Shown: one piece after another, positions 9,086-17,993 of the stretch
Numbering within the stretch: position 1 is the first letter of the stretch
How the letters are laid out: every line of letters begins with the position of its first letter
Origin: Algoriphagus aestuarii
Lineage (GTDB): Bacteria > Bacteroidota > Bacteroidia > Cytophagales > Cyclobacteriaceae
Reading direction: 5' to 3'
Length of the DNA stretch: 64,000 nt
Assembly (NCBI GenBank): GCA_017051695.1
Contig: JAFIDK010000003.1
Coordinates: 165,426-229,425, forward strand
Made by a program: the position numbers and the translations under genes
Notes under the pieces: model-generated
Databases searched by the model: none
What the model was told of the DNA's origin: nothing
The model's input: only the letters and a program-made list of their open reading frames with translations

Positions 9086-9341
9086 ATTTTTAAATTCTTT
9101 TCTAAACGATCTTGAAAATATCGATGGGGATCAGGATAAAATGGAGATTTCACAGCTGCTTAAAACCTGTGAGAAAGCAAAATTTCTATCCGAAATCGGG
9201 AGTTTGAAAAAACTGGCCGGTTTTAAAAATGTCTTTCGTATCAAGAGAAAGAATTATCGGATCGGATTGTATATAGAAATAAATGAGCTCGTTTTTGCAA
9301 GGATATCCCACAAAAACGAGCTCTATAAAATGTTTCCTTGA
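9075..9341 (+). CDS. RelE/ParE-like toxin
   Basis: This 88-residue protein has the layout of the RelE/ParE toxin fold: an N-terminal helix pair (FLNSFLNDLENI), a GSLKKLAGFKNVFRIKRKNYRIGLYI core and a C-terminal HKNELYKMFP. The segment KLAGFKNVFRIKRKNYRIG, ending in an Arg before the last strands, is characteristic of the superfamily. Members are usually mRNA interferases or gyrase poisons; which applies here cannot be told. It overlaps its presumed antitoxin by 11 bp and ends 6 bp before the convergent ABC-F gene. Confidence 0.75.
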   Translation: MKTRFLNSFLNDLENIDGDQDKMEISQLLKTCEKAKFLSEIGSLKKLAGFKNVFRIKRKNYRIGLYIEINELVFARISHKNELYKMFP

Positions 9342-9347
9342 AGTAAT

Positions 9348-10979
9348 TTATCTCTCTACTTCTTTCAGGTTCTCAATTTTCTTATTTCTCAAGAAGCCGT
9401 TGATATCTTCAAAGTGCTCCTTGACGCGTTTATTACCAAATTCAAATACCTTGGTCACCAATCCATCCAAGAAGTCCCGGTCGTGAGAGACCACAACCAA
9501 AGTACCATCAAAAGCCTTCAAAGCATCCTTGATGATGTCTTTGGTTTTCATGTCCAAATGGTTGGTAGGTTCATCGAGAATCAACAAGTTGACAGGTTCG
9601 AGCAATAATTTGATCATCGCCAAACGGGTTTTCTCTCCACCTGAAAGAACCTTCACCTTCTTGTTGATATCATCTCCTTTAAACATAAAGGCGCCGAGGA
9701 TATCTTTTATTTTGGTTCGGACTTCCCCAACAGCAATCTGATCGATTGTTTCAAAAATGCTCAGACTTTCATCTAAAAGTGATGCTTGGTTCTGGGCAAA
9801 ATAGCCAATCATGGCATTGTGCCCGAGTTCGCATTTTCCTTCAAAATCGATTTCTCCCATGATGGCTTTGATCATGGTGGATTTTCCTTCTCCGTTTTTA
9901 CCTACAAAAGCTACTTTTTGTCCTTGCTCAATGGTCATGGAAGCGTTTTTAAACACCACATGATCACCATAGGATTTGCTCATTTCATCCACGATTACCG
10001 GGTATTTTCCAGATCTTGGAGAAGGGGGGAAGCGTAGTTTCAAAGCTGAAGAATCTACTTCATCTACTTCAATGATTTCCATTTTCTCCAACATTTTCAC
10101 GCGGGATTGCACTTGCAAAGTCTTGGAGTAAGTTCCCTTAAATCGATCAATAAATCCTTGGATATCGGCAATTGTTCTTTGCTGCTCTTCGTATTGTTTC
10201 TGCTGCTGCTCGCGACGTTCTTTCCTAAGCTCGAGGTAGTGGCTGTATTTAGCTTTGTAATCATAAATTCGACCCATGGTCACCTCGATGGTACGAGTAG
10301 TGATGTTATCTACAAAAGCTCTATCGTGGGATATTACGACTACAGCTTTGGCTTTATTCATCAGAAAATCCTCCAGCCATTGGATGGATTCGATGTCCAA
10401 ATGGTTGGTAGGCTCATCGAGAAGGATCAAATCCGGGTTTTGAAGAAGGATTTTCGCCAATTCGATTCGCATTCTCCATCCACCTGAAAATTCGGAAGTC
10501 AAACGCGTGAAATCCTGTCTTTCGAAGCCTAAACCCAACAGCACTTTTTCTACCTCAGCTTCATAATTGACCTCCTCGATCGCATAGAACTTCTCACTCA
10601 ATTCAGAAACCTGCTCGATCAGTTTGTAATATTCTTCTGATTCATAGTCAGTCCTGACAGTCAATTCTTCATTGATTCGGTCAATCTCTGATTTCATGTT
10701 TAAGTAGCTGGCGAAAGCTTTGGAAGTCTCCTCCATCACGGTGCAATCATCCGAAGTCAGCAAATGCTGTGGCAAATAAGCCACGACAAATCCTTTAGGA
10801 GCAGAAACAGAGCCAGAGGTAGGCTTGGATTGACCTGCGATAATTTTAAGAAGGGTAGATTTCCCTGCCCCGTTTTTTCCCATCAAAGCGATTTTATCGG
10901 TTTCATTGATGGCAAAAGAAATATTACTAAAGAGTGTAGAGCCGCTATGAACGACTGCCACATTATCTACTGAAATCAT
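9348..10979 (-). CDS. ABC-F family ATPase (ribosome-associated type)
   Basis: This is a 543-residue protein with two ABC ATPase domains in one chain and no membrane segments, the hallmark of the ABC-F family (EttA, Uup, YbiT, YdiF) that acts on the ribosome in translation rather than in transport. Domain 1 has Walker A GKNGAGKST (near residue 35), signature FSGGW and Walker B LILLDEPTNHLD. Domain 2 has GKNGEGKST, LSGGEKTRL and LILDEPTNHLD. The charged linker between them (about residues 240-320, with a Gln/Glu/Arg-rich stretch) is the P-site tRNA interaction motif region. An antibiotic-protection role is possible but not indicated. Confidence 0.9.
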   Translation of the reverse strand: MISVDNVAVVHSGSTLFSNISFAINETDKIALMGKNGAGKSTLLKIIAGQSKPTSGSVSAPKGFVVAYLPQHLLTSDDCTVMEETSKAFASYLNMKSEIDRINEELTVRTDYESEEYYKLIEQVSELSEKFYAIEEVNYEAEVEKVLLGLGFERQDFTRLTSEFSGGWRMRIELAKILLQNPDLILLDEPTNHLDIESIQWLEDFLMNKAKAVVVISHDRAFVDNITTRTIEVTMGRIYDYKAKYSHYLELRKERREQQQKQYEEQQRTIADIQGFIDRFKGTYSKTLQVQSRVKMLEKMEIIEVDEVDSSALKLRFPPSPRSGKYPVIVDEMSKSYGDHVVFKNASMTIEQGQKVAFVGKNGEGKSTMIKAIMGEIDFEGKCELGHNAMIGYFAQNQASLLDESLSIFETIDQIAVGEVRTKIKDILGAFMFKGDDINKKVKVLSGGEKTRLAMIKLLLEPVNLLILDEPTNHLDMKTKDIIKDALKAFDGTLVVVSHDRDFLDGLVTKVFEFGNKRVKEHFEDINGFLRNKKIENLKEVER

Positions 10980-11040
10980 AATTGTCTGAATTGAAGCGGC
11001 AAAGGTAGATTTTAAAAGCTGAAATCAGAAGGCAGAAATA

Positions 11041-11073
11041 AAAAAGCCATCTTAATTTATATTAGGATGGCTT
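11041..11073 (-). terminator. Terminator after the interrupted secreted-protein gene
   Basis: On the minus strand the arms at 11062-11073 and 11044-11055 pair over 12 bp with one mismatch, and a T-rich tract follows. It lies 18 bp beyond the last stop of the interrupted reading frame at 11091, which supports that the whole 143-codon region was one gene. Confidence 0.7.
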
Positions 11074-11090
11074 GAAGTTACCTGGACTTG

Positions 11091-11519
11091 TTAGTTTTCC
11101 GAAGAAATTGAAACCTCTATGGTGTACGAAGCAGTTTCATTTCTTCTTGCCACGCTTCGCATCAGGTAAACTCGGATCCTCTGATCCCCGCTTTTTTCCA
11201 ATTTTCCTTGGTAAGAGTTTTCGCCTATGGAAGAATTATAGAAGGCTACATATTCTTCACTTGGAGCCATTAGGTTAAAATAGTTTGCGGAATTTGAAGA
11301 AGTGAACCTGACTGAAATTTCCTATCCAGCTTTTGCATAGAGGACATAGTCTATGATCTGGTCTCCTTTTAATTCCCCTGTTATCGTTGCAGAAGATTTT
11401 CCTTTTTCAAACTCTACTCTTTTGACTTCAATCTGTTCTTGGGGAAAAGAAAAGAGAGGTAGGATGAAAATCAAAACTGTAGTAAAAAATAACCTGAAGA
11501 TAGAACGTGAATTTTTCAT
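11091..11519 (-). pseudogene. Small secreted protein gene interrupted by one in-frame amber codon
   Basis: The frame runs from ATG at 11519 (signal peptide MKNSRSIFRLFFTTVL...) to a TAG at 11324-11322 after ...DYVLYAKAG. It then continues in the same frame for 76 more sense codons to TAA at 11093-11091. The continuation contains SSNSANYFNLMAP, YQGKLEKSGDQRIRVYLMRS and ARRNETASYTIEVSI. These match a widespread family of small exported proteins, sometimes labelled inhibitor of g-type lysozyme or DNA breaking-rejoining protein, in which a Gln commonly follows the AKAG-like position. A CAG to TAG change would therefore explain the break. No frameshift is needed. It may be a recent pseudogene, a sequencing error or a readthrough codon. 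The terminator at 11041-11073 closes the full-length frame. Confidence 0.8.
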
Positions 11520-11617
11520 AGTAAAGTCATGAAAAGGGAGTTTGAAGATATTTCGATGGAGAATTTAAGTAAATATCAAACAAGTTTGATGAGATGATTT
11601 ATGTAGCAACAAAAAAA

Positions 11618-11641
11618 CCGCTCCGAACTCAATCGAAGCGG
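11618..11641 (-). terminator. Terminator after sucD
   Basis: On the minus strand the arms CCGCTTCG and CGGAGCGG (positions 11641-11634 and 11625-11618) pair with one G-U and are followed by seven T. This ends the sucD transcript. Confidence 0.8.
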
Positions 11642-11650
11642 CTTTTAAAA

Positions 11651-11681
11651 CATCCGACATCAAACATCGGACATCATACAT
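11651..11681. repeat. Short CATCCGACATC-type intergenic repeat
   Basis: The stretch CATCCGACATCAAACATCGG and the bases after it repeat the word ACATC three times and contain CCGA/TCGG as a small dyad. It lies between the sucD stop and its terminator. Similar short repeats occur between genes in Bacteroidota, but only one copy is seen here. Confidence 0.35.
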
Positions 11682-11684
11682 TTA

Positions 11685-12566
11685 TTAAGCATCTACACCC
11701 AAAGCTTTCGCCATGGTAGCACCGATCTCTGCTGGAGATTCTGCTACGTGGATTCCATTTTCTCTCATGATTCTCATTTTAGCCTCAGCGGTATCATCTG
11801 CTCCACCGATGATAGCTCCAGCATGGCCCATTCTTCTTCCCGGAGGTGCTGTCTGTCCAGCGATGAAACCTACAACAGGCTTTTTGTTTCCGGTTTCACG
11901 GATCCACTTTGCTGCTTCAGCTTCGTAGTTACCACCGATTTCTCCGATCATGACGATGGCATCAGTTTCAGGATCTTCCATTAGCAACTGAACAGCCTGC
12001 TTGGTAGATGTTCCGATGATTGGATCACCGCCGATACCGATAGCTGTAGAAACACCCAAACCAGCCTTGGCAACTTGGTCGGCAGCTTCATAAGTCAAAG
12101 TACCGGATTTAGAAACGATACCGATTCTACCTTTTTTGAATACGAATCCTGGCATAATTCCAACCTTAGCTTCTCCTGGAGTGATCACACCGGGACAGTT
12201 AGGGCCGATAAGTGTTGCGCCTCTTTCTACGATGTAAGGCTTGGCTTTCATCATATCAGCCACTGGAATACCTTCTGTAATGGCAATGATAACTTTGATA
12301 CCTGCATCCGCAGCTTCCATAATCGCATCCGCAGCAAATGCCGGTGGCACGAAAATAATAGATGTATCAGCACCAGTCTTCTGAACGGCTTCTTCTACGG
12401 AATTGAAAACAGGTTTGTCCAAATGGGTGGATCCACCTTTTCCCGGAGTTACACCACCGACTACGTTTGTTCCGTACTCGATCATTTGCTGTGCGTGAAA
12501 AGAGCCTTCCGACCCGGTGAATCCTTGTACGATCACCTTGGAATTTTTATTTACTAGTACACTCAT
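11685..12566 (-). CDS. sucD: Succinyl-CoA synthetase alpha subunit
   Basis: This is a 293-residue ADP/GDP-forming succinate-CoA ligase alpha subunit, which interconverts succinyl-CoA and succinate in the TCA cycle. The start at 12566 ([15 protein letters not shown]) is chosen over one eight codons upstream because it fits the family N-terminus. Visible motifs are the CoA-binding [26 protein letters not shown], and [10 protein letters not shown]. The phospho-histidine is in [13 protein letters not shown] (about residue 250). The beta subunit gene sucC is not adjacent, which is common in Bacteroidota. Succinyl-CoA is also the product of methylmalonyl-CoA mutase encoded later in the window. Confidence 0.97.
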   Translation of the reverse strand: MSVLVNKNSKVIVQGFTGSEGSFHAQQMIEYGTNVVGGVTPGKGGSTHLDKPVFNSVEEAVQKTGADTSIIFVPPAFAADAIMEAADAGIKVIIAITEGIPVADMMKAKPYIVERGATLIGPNCPGVITPGEAKVGIMPGFVFKKGRIGIVSKSGTLTYEAADQVAKAGLGVSTAIGIGGDPIIGTSTKQAVQLLMEDPETDAIVMIGEIGGNYEAEAAKWIRETGNKKPVVGFIAGQTAPPGRRMGHAGAIIGGADDTAEAKMRIMRENGIHVAESPAEIGATMAKALGVDA

Positions 12567-12697
12567 GATGCGATTTCTAAAGTTTGGCACAAAAATAAAA
12601 GAATCAGGTCGCTGACAAAAGAAATGAAGAACATTATCTAGGGAATTTACCGACGCAATACTTTTTATATCTTAGTCGCGCAAAGTACGCCTATAAA

Positions 12698-15600
12698 ATG
12701 AGATTTCTCTTTACTCTTTTCATTTGTTTTGGTTTGGTGAGTCTGGTACCTGCTCAGAGTTTTAAATATAACCTCCAGCCAAAAGGAGTGAAGCTACCGG
12801 TTCAGGTGGTATTGCAAGCAGAGCAGGATACCTTGGGGAGGATGTGGTTTGCCACTCCTATGGGCATTTACTACTCAGATGGTATCGAGACTTATTCTCT
12901 ACCGGATTCATTGATCCGAGAGTTTAACTACCGCATGTCCATTCACAAAGATGCCGATGGAATGATCTGGGTCTATAATTCCACTGGTCTTCCTAAAATG
13001 ATGAAAGGTGGATATGGATCTTGGGAGTTTGTGGATTTCAAAGTGAGATTCAATGAGAAATTTAGTTCCGGAATCAAGTTTTCCTCTTTAGGAAAAGGTG
13101 CGGAAAAAGAATTTTTTCTTGATACCAAATATGAATTCCTATACTGGAAAAAAGGGGATGAATCAAGCAAACTGATTGGAAGGAAATTTGATGAAGAAGG
13201 CGAACTGGGATCAGTGGAGTCGATTAACGGAAAACCCTATTTATACTTCGAAAAGGGAGTGTTTACCCTAGAAAATGATGAGATTTCACCAGTGAAATTA
13301 GAGGGGATATCCTTGCCATCACCACCATTTCTTGTCAAACGAAATGAAAATGATCAGTTGTATTATTTTTTGGGAAGAGAATACCTGGCGGTGGGAAAAG
13401 ACCCATTTCACCCTGAGGAATTTCTAGATCGGGATTTTTCTGATCAGGAATATTCTTCCCTCGATTATTATGATTTATTCTTTGATGGAGAGGCTATCTT
13501 TTATCATTTCAATTCTCAACTTCTAAAATATTCCAAGATATACCGGTTCCCTTTAAAAGTAGACCTCAGTGACGAACTGAGGGCCTATGCCATCAATAAA
13601 GCTTTGGTCGATAGAGAAGGCATCCTTTGGGTGGCTACCAACAGGGGTTTGGTGAATTTCCACAGTCTTGCATTTCAGAACTATGGCTTAGGGGTAAGTT
13701 CACTTCTAGGGGAGGAGGTCTCAGCCATCGGTAGTCTTGGCAATGGAGAATACCTTTTTGGATTCAATAACGGAATACAGAAATATTCCCAATTGGAAAT
13801 TAAAACGCTGTTTAGGGATCCATATCCTGAAGGAAACCCAGAGAATAGAATTATCAATTTTTCTAACGATGGCAAGGGAACTGTTTGGTTTTCTTCCAAC
13901 TGGGCTGGGGTAGGCAAATATGATATCAAAACTGAGAGAATCAATCTTATCGATCCACCTGTAGGTGTAAATATTTCTTTTGTCAAAGTCGAAGGAGATT
14001 CATTAATCATCACAGGCCCTGAAAACCTCTATTTATCCACCATAAACAGCCCTTCTTCTGCGATTTACCTAAATGACATCCGAAAAGATGTTGAGGATCT
14101 TTTAGAAAGCGATGTCTTTTATATGCGTAAAGCTGGAAAGTTATCTGATGGTAGACTGGTCATCATGAAAGCCGGACAGAATGCAACCGGTAAACTTTTT
14201 AATGAAAACAGTAGAATGCTGGTTTCTAATGGGTATGATTATTTGGAACTGGCTCCTGACAGCATTCTTTTTGGAACAGAGTCCGGATTAAAAATCTTTA
14301 ACAAGAAAGAAATCAAGCCCCTGAAAATTGATGGAGAAATCATTTCCAGACCAGTTTACGCCATGTTGAAAGACAGCAAAAACAGGATTTGGGCTGGTAC
14401 TGATGACGGTGTCTATCTGATAGAGCATAACGAATTGCATCATTTCAATGAAAAAAATGGACTGATAGGGAATGAGTTGAATAGGGGGGCGCTTTTGGAA
14501 GGATCTAACGGCAGGATCATGGTGGGTACTATGAAAGGATTTTCTCTGTTTTTTTCCGGTGAAAACTATTCACTAGATCAGGCGCCAAATGTGATGCTTC
14601 ATGAGATTATTTTGGACTCCAAAAGAATTGAAATCACACCGGATCTAAAAATTTCCTATTCACAAAATTCATTTGAGGTGGATTATTCAGCGATTGGGTT
14701 CAATGAAACAAAAGATCTTTGGATACATTATAGACTTGGTCAGAATGAAGAATGGAGAATCATCAAAGACCCTAAAACCACGGTTCTTTTTCTCTCAAAC
14801 TTACCTTTTGGTTACTATCAATTGGAGCTGAAAGCATCTTATGAAGGAGATAATGTTTCGGATGTAATCCTTTCTCCACCTTTTGAAATATTAAAACCGG
14901 TCTACCTTCAGACTTGGTTCATTGTCCTATGGGTGTTGTTTTTAATCGGGTTGGGCTTCCTTATTAATACGATTTACCAGCAAATCCGAAAAGTAGGACT
15001 GCTAAAAAGTGCTTTTGATCAAAAGTCCAAGGAGAAACAAATTGCGGAAGTCCAGTTCAAAAATGTCTGGAGCAGTTCTAAGGACGGGTTGATTCTTACA
15101 CTTGATGGGGAGAAAATCGTCACTGCAAACCCGAGCTTCGCCCAAATGGTGAATTCGGATGTTACTTCCCTTCAGAATTCCAATGTGGTCGACCTATTTA
15201 GCTACGAGGAGTATTTCACAAAGTACATCAAGTCATTTTTAAAAAGAGTCTTGAAAAGGAGGAACTCGGGATTTACCTATGAAAATACTGTTCCCTGGAA
15301 ATCAGGAAATCTCGAAATGGAAGTTTTCTCCATTTTGATACAGGAGAATTTTGAAGGGAAGCATCTGATTTTAAGTGTATTCAGGGATATTTCTTCTAAA
15401 AAAGCAATTGAGCAGAAACTACGGGATGCCAAAGAAAAAGCGGAACAAGCCAACCGGTATAAATCCAGTATGTTGTCGAACATCAGCCATGAAATCCGAA
15501 CTCCTTTAAATGGGATTTTGGGTGGCACGGAACATATCATGATGATGAGAAATGACGATAAAGAATTGATCTCTCAGTTGGATATTATTCTGCAAAGTGG

Positions 15601-16132
15601 TGAAAGACTTCTGAATACCATCACCTCCTTGCTTGACATAGCCAAGATAGAAGCTAATAAAATGAATGTCGAATATTCGGAAGTCGACATCAATGAGTTT
15701 TTGGCGACGATCATTTCCCCATTAAAAAACCTGGCTAACCGCAAAGGATTAAGTTTGAAGCTGAGTTTCCTAAAGCAGCCTTTCTATGGCAAAATAGATA
15801 AGCGATTTATGGAAATGATTCTTAACAATATCGTCAGCAACGCATTAAAATATACAGATCATGGAGCAATCCATATGACGGTAGATAAGCGAAAAAACAA
15901 TATTCTCATCTCGATTGAAGATTCCGGAGTAGGGATGTCTGAGGATTTTCTCAAAAAAGCTTTTAAGCCATTTGAGCAGGAAAGCACCGGGAATCAAAGA
16001 CTGTATGAGGGGACAGGGTTAGGTTTAAGTATCACCAAAAACCTGGTAGCACTCCTCAATGGTGAAATCCTCTTGCAAAGCACAAAAAACTCCGGGACTC
16101 TAGTGACCATAGAAATCCCCTTGCCAGAATAA
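12698..16132 (+). CDS. Propeller-type sensor histidine kinase
   Basis: This is a 1144-residue membrane sensor. A signal peptide (about 1-20) leads to a long periplasmic region of two-component-propeller repeats (about 30-620, with repeats such as DREGILWVATNRGLV and DSKNRIWAGTDDGVYLI). A Y_Y_Y domain (about 632-730) and one transmembrane helix (about 738-760) follow. The cytoplasmic part has a PAS domain (about 785-900), HisKA with SNISHEIRTPLNGI and phospho-acceptor H931, and HATPase with N-box NNIVSNALKYT, G1 EDSGVGMS and G2 GTGLGLSI. Unlike many hybrid propeller kinases, it has no receiver and no AraC output domain. The next gene, 51 bp downstream, supplies a receiver and may be its partner. 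The signal sensed is unknown. Confidence 0.92.
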   Translation: MRFLFTLFICFGLVSLVPAQSFKYNLQPKGVKLPVQVVLQAEQDTLGRMWFATPMGIYYSDGIETYSLPDSLIREFNYRMSIHKDADGMIWVYNSTGLPKMMKGGYGSWEFVDFKVRFNEKFSSGIKFSSLGKGAEKEFFLDTKYEFLYWKKGDESSKLIGRKFDEEGELGSVESINGKPYLYFEKGVFTLENDEISPVKLEGISLPSPPFLVKRNENDQLYYFLGREYLAVGKDPFHPEEFLDRDFSDQEYSSLDYYDLFFDGEAIFYHFNSQLLKYSKIYRFPLKVDLSDELRAYAINKALVDREGILWVATNRGLVNFHSLAFQNYGLGVSSLLGEEVSAIGSLGNGEYLFGFNNGIQKYSQLEIKTLFRDPYPEGNPENRIINFSNDGKGTVWFSSNWAGVGKYDIKTERINLIDPPVGVNISFVKVEGDSLIITGPENLYLSTINSPSSAIYLNDIRKDVEDLLESDVFYMRKAGKLSDGRLVIMKAGQNATGKLFNENSRMLVSNGYDYLELAPDSILFGTESGLKIFNKKEIKPLKIDGEIISRPVYAMLKDSKNRIWAGTDDGVYLIEHNELHHFNEKNGLIGNELNRGALLEGSNGRIMVGTMKGFSLFFSGENYSLDQAPNVMLHEIILDSKRIEITPDLKISYSQNSFEVDYSAIGFNETKDLWIHYRLGQNEEWRIIKDPKTTVLFLSNLPFGYYQLELKASYEGDNVSDVILSPPFEILKPVYLQTWFIVLWVLFLIGLGFLINTIYQQIRKVGLLKSAFDQKSKEKQIAEVQFKNVWSSSKDGLILTLDGEKIVTANPSFAQMVNSDVTSLQNSNVVDLFSYEEYFTKYIKSFLKRVLKRRNSGFTYENTVPWKSGNLEMEVFSILIQENFEGKHLILSVFRDISSKKAIEQKLRDAKEKAEQANRYKSSMLSNISHEIRTPLNGILGGTEHIMMMRNDDKELISQLDIILQSGERLLNTITSLLDIAKIEANKMNVEYSEVDINEFLATIISPLKNLANRKGLSLKLSFLKQPFYGKIDKRFMEMILNNIVSNALKYTDHGAIHMTVDKRKNNILISIEDSGVGMSEDFLKKAFKPFEQESTGNQRLYEGTGLGLSITKNLVALLNGEILLQSTKNSGTLVTIEIPLPE

Positions 16133-16183
16133 TTTATTTTGTATTTTCAGACCAAATTCTTTAAAAAATCCAACTAGCAACTC

Positions 16184-17359
16184 ATGTTCAGCCTTAAAAT
16201 CCTCATAGTAGAAGATGATTCAGTTTCCGCTTTATTACTTCAGAGAGCGTTAGAAAAAAACAATCATGACATCATAGGGATTGCAGATTCTGGAGAGAAA
16301 GCTCTCGATATTCTGGAAAATAACATTGCTGACATTGTGATGATGGACATCAATCTAGCAGGGGAATTGGACGGAATCAAGACTACCGAAATCGTCAATG
16401 AAAAGTATGATATTCCGGTAGTTTACCTGAGTGCCAGTTCGGATGCCGAGACCTTAAATAAGGTGGTAGGGACCAACCCAAGTGCCTATGTGATCAAACC
16501 ATTTAATATCAGGGAACTGAATATGGTGATCGAACTGGCGATTTTTAAGGATAGAAAAGAAAAAGAACTTCAGAAATTAAACAATGAACTGGAGGAAAAA
16601 GTAAAGCAAAGAACAGCTGACCTTCACGAAGCCAATAAAGAACTGACCAAATCCTTGGAAAAAGAGCGTGAAATCAATGAGCTGAAATCCAGAATTGTTT
16701 TGAATGTTTCTCATGGTTTCAAAACACCACTGACATCCATTTTGAGTTCCGCTCAACTGCTTCAGATCTATGCAGAAAAGGATCATCCTTTTAAAGTCAA
16801 AATTGCCAAACATGCCTCGAAGATTGAAAACTCGGTAAGAGCTCTTAACAATCTGTTGACCAGTGTTTTGTTTTTTGGAAAAGCCGATGCAGACAAGATG
16901 GTTTATAAGCCAAAGAAGATGTTTTTGGGAGCTTTTGTAAAGGAAGTATTGGATACTGTAAAAGCTGGAATTGAAAATGATGTGACCATCAAAACCACCT
17001 TGGGGAATCTACCGAAAACCATTACTTCGGATTACGATCTACTCTATCAAATTTTCGAAAATCTGCTTTCCAATTCTGTGAAGTATTCAAAAGATGGGCA
17101 GACGGTGAAGTTTCAATTGGATTTTGTAGACAATCATTTAATGGCGACGTTTACTGATCATGGCATTGGGATACCGCCTAAAGAACAAAGTAAATTGTTT
17201 GACCGGTTTTTTAGAGCCCATAACGTGGGGATCATCGAAGGTTCCGGTCTGGGATTATCGATTGTCAAAAAATGCGTGGAGGTTTTAAAAGGAGAGATTA
17301 CCTTTGAAAGTGTAGAAAATAAAGGAACCACTTTTAATGTGTCAATTCCTGTAACTTAA
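16184..17359 (+). CDS. Receiver-histidine kinase protein with altered H-box
   Basis: This is a 391-residue cytoplasmic protein. An N-terminal receiver (about 1-125) has acidic pair D11/D12, phospho-acceptor D55 in MMDINLAG and K105 in VIKPF. A coiled-coil linker (about 125-165) leads to a HisKA/HATPase kinase with N-box ENLLSNSVKYS and G2 GSGLGLSI. The H-box reads NVSHGFKTPLTSIL: the residue after the phospho-acceptor His (H177) is Gly instead of the near-invariant Glu/Asp, read directly from CAT GGT. The change could impair autophosphorylation or phosphatase activity. The stop is 1 bp before the ABC ATPase start, so it is probably co-transcribed with the transporter. Input is likely from the preceding propeller kinase. 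Confidence 0.88.
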   Translation: MFSLKILIVEDDSVSALLLQRALEKNNHDIIGIADSGEKALDILENNIADIVMMDINLAGELDGIKTTEIVNEKYDIPVVYLSASSDAETLNKVVGTNPSAYVIKPFNIRELNMVIELAIFKDRKEKELQKLNNELEEKVKQRTADLHEANKELTKSLEKEREINELKSRIVLNVSHGFKTPLTSILSSAQLLQIYAEKDHPFKVKIAKHASKIENSVRALNNLLTSVLFFGKADADKMVYKPKKMFLGAFVKEVLDTVKAGIENDVTIKTTLGNLPKTITSDYDLLYQIFENLLSNSVKYSKDGQTVKFQLDFVDNHLMATFTDHGIGIPPKEQSKLFDRFFRAHNVGIIEGSGLGLSIVKKCVEVLKGEITFESVENKGTTFNVSIPVT

Positions 17360-17360
17360 T

Positions 17361-17993
17361 ATGCTTTTAAAGACAACTGATTTAGCCTTTTCCCATCCTG
17401 GTCAAAAAACCATTCACTTTGAAAACATCCTGCTGGAAGCCGGTGAAAGCCTTTTGGTAATAGGTAAATCCGGTAGCGGTAAAACCACGCTCTTGAATTT
17501 ATTGGCAGGTTTGGCAAAACCCGATCAAGGTGAGATTTTAATTGATGGGCAGATGTTTTCTAAGTTATCCGGCCAAAAGCTGGATCTTTTTCGAGGTCAG
17601 AATATTGGGATTGTTTTCCAAAAGCCTCATTTACTTTCTCCTCTTTCGGTGATAGAAAACCTGAAAATGGCCAATTTTTTCAGCAAAATTAAAAATGGCA
17701 ACCTAAGCCAAATCCTGGACGATCTGGGACTGATGGCAAAGAAAGACGCTTCTGTTTTGACTTTAAGTGAAGGAGAGGCTCAGCGGGTATCGATCGCGAG
17801 AGCATTGGCAAACGAGCCGAAATTGATTTTGGCCGATGAACCGACCTCCAGTCTTGATGATGAAAACACCTACAAAGTGATCCGCTTATTGCAAGAACAA
17901 GCAAGGAAAATAGGAGCAGGACTGATCATAGTCACCCATGACCAGCGTGTCAAGGATCATATTTCCAAATTTATAGAAGTCAAAGCCTCATGA
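17361..17993 (+). CDS. ABC transporter ATP-binding protein (LolD/MacB type)
   Basis: This is a 210-residue single ATPase domain with Walker A GKSGSGKTT (near residue 37), Q-loop VFQKPHLLSPL, signature LSEGEAQRVSIARAL (Glu instead of the usual second Gly), Walker B LILADEPTSSLD and H-loop VTHDQ. It resembles the LolD/MacB/FtsE class that works with FtsX-like permeases on periplasmic or envelope substrates. It overlaps the permease start by 4 bp and lies 1 bp after the receiver-kinase gene. With the DUF3299-like protein downstream, it resembles clusters linked to zinc in other bacteria; this is inference. Confidence 0.88.
   Translation: MLLKTTDLAFSHPGQKTIHFENILLEAGESLLVIGKSGSGKTTLLNLLAGLAKPDQGEILIDGQMFSKLSGQKLDLFRGQNIGIVFQKPHLLSPLSVIENLKMANFFSKIKNGNLSQILDDLGLMAKKDASVLTLSEGEAQRVSIARALANEPKLILADEPTSSLDDENTYKVIRLLQEQARKIGAGLIIVTHDQRVKDHISKFIEVKAS

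Noticed and set aside
9414-10487. Several plus-strand ORFs of 60 to 126 codons inside the ABC-F region
   Set aside because: All are antisense shadows of the 543-residue ABC-F ATPase with no own motifs.
11072-11278. A plus-strand ORF of 68 codons
   Set aside because: It is the antisense of the interrupted secreted-protein gene, whose minus-strand frame explains the region better.
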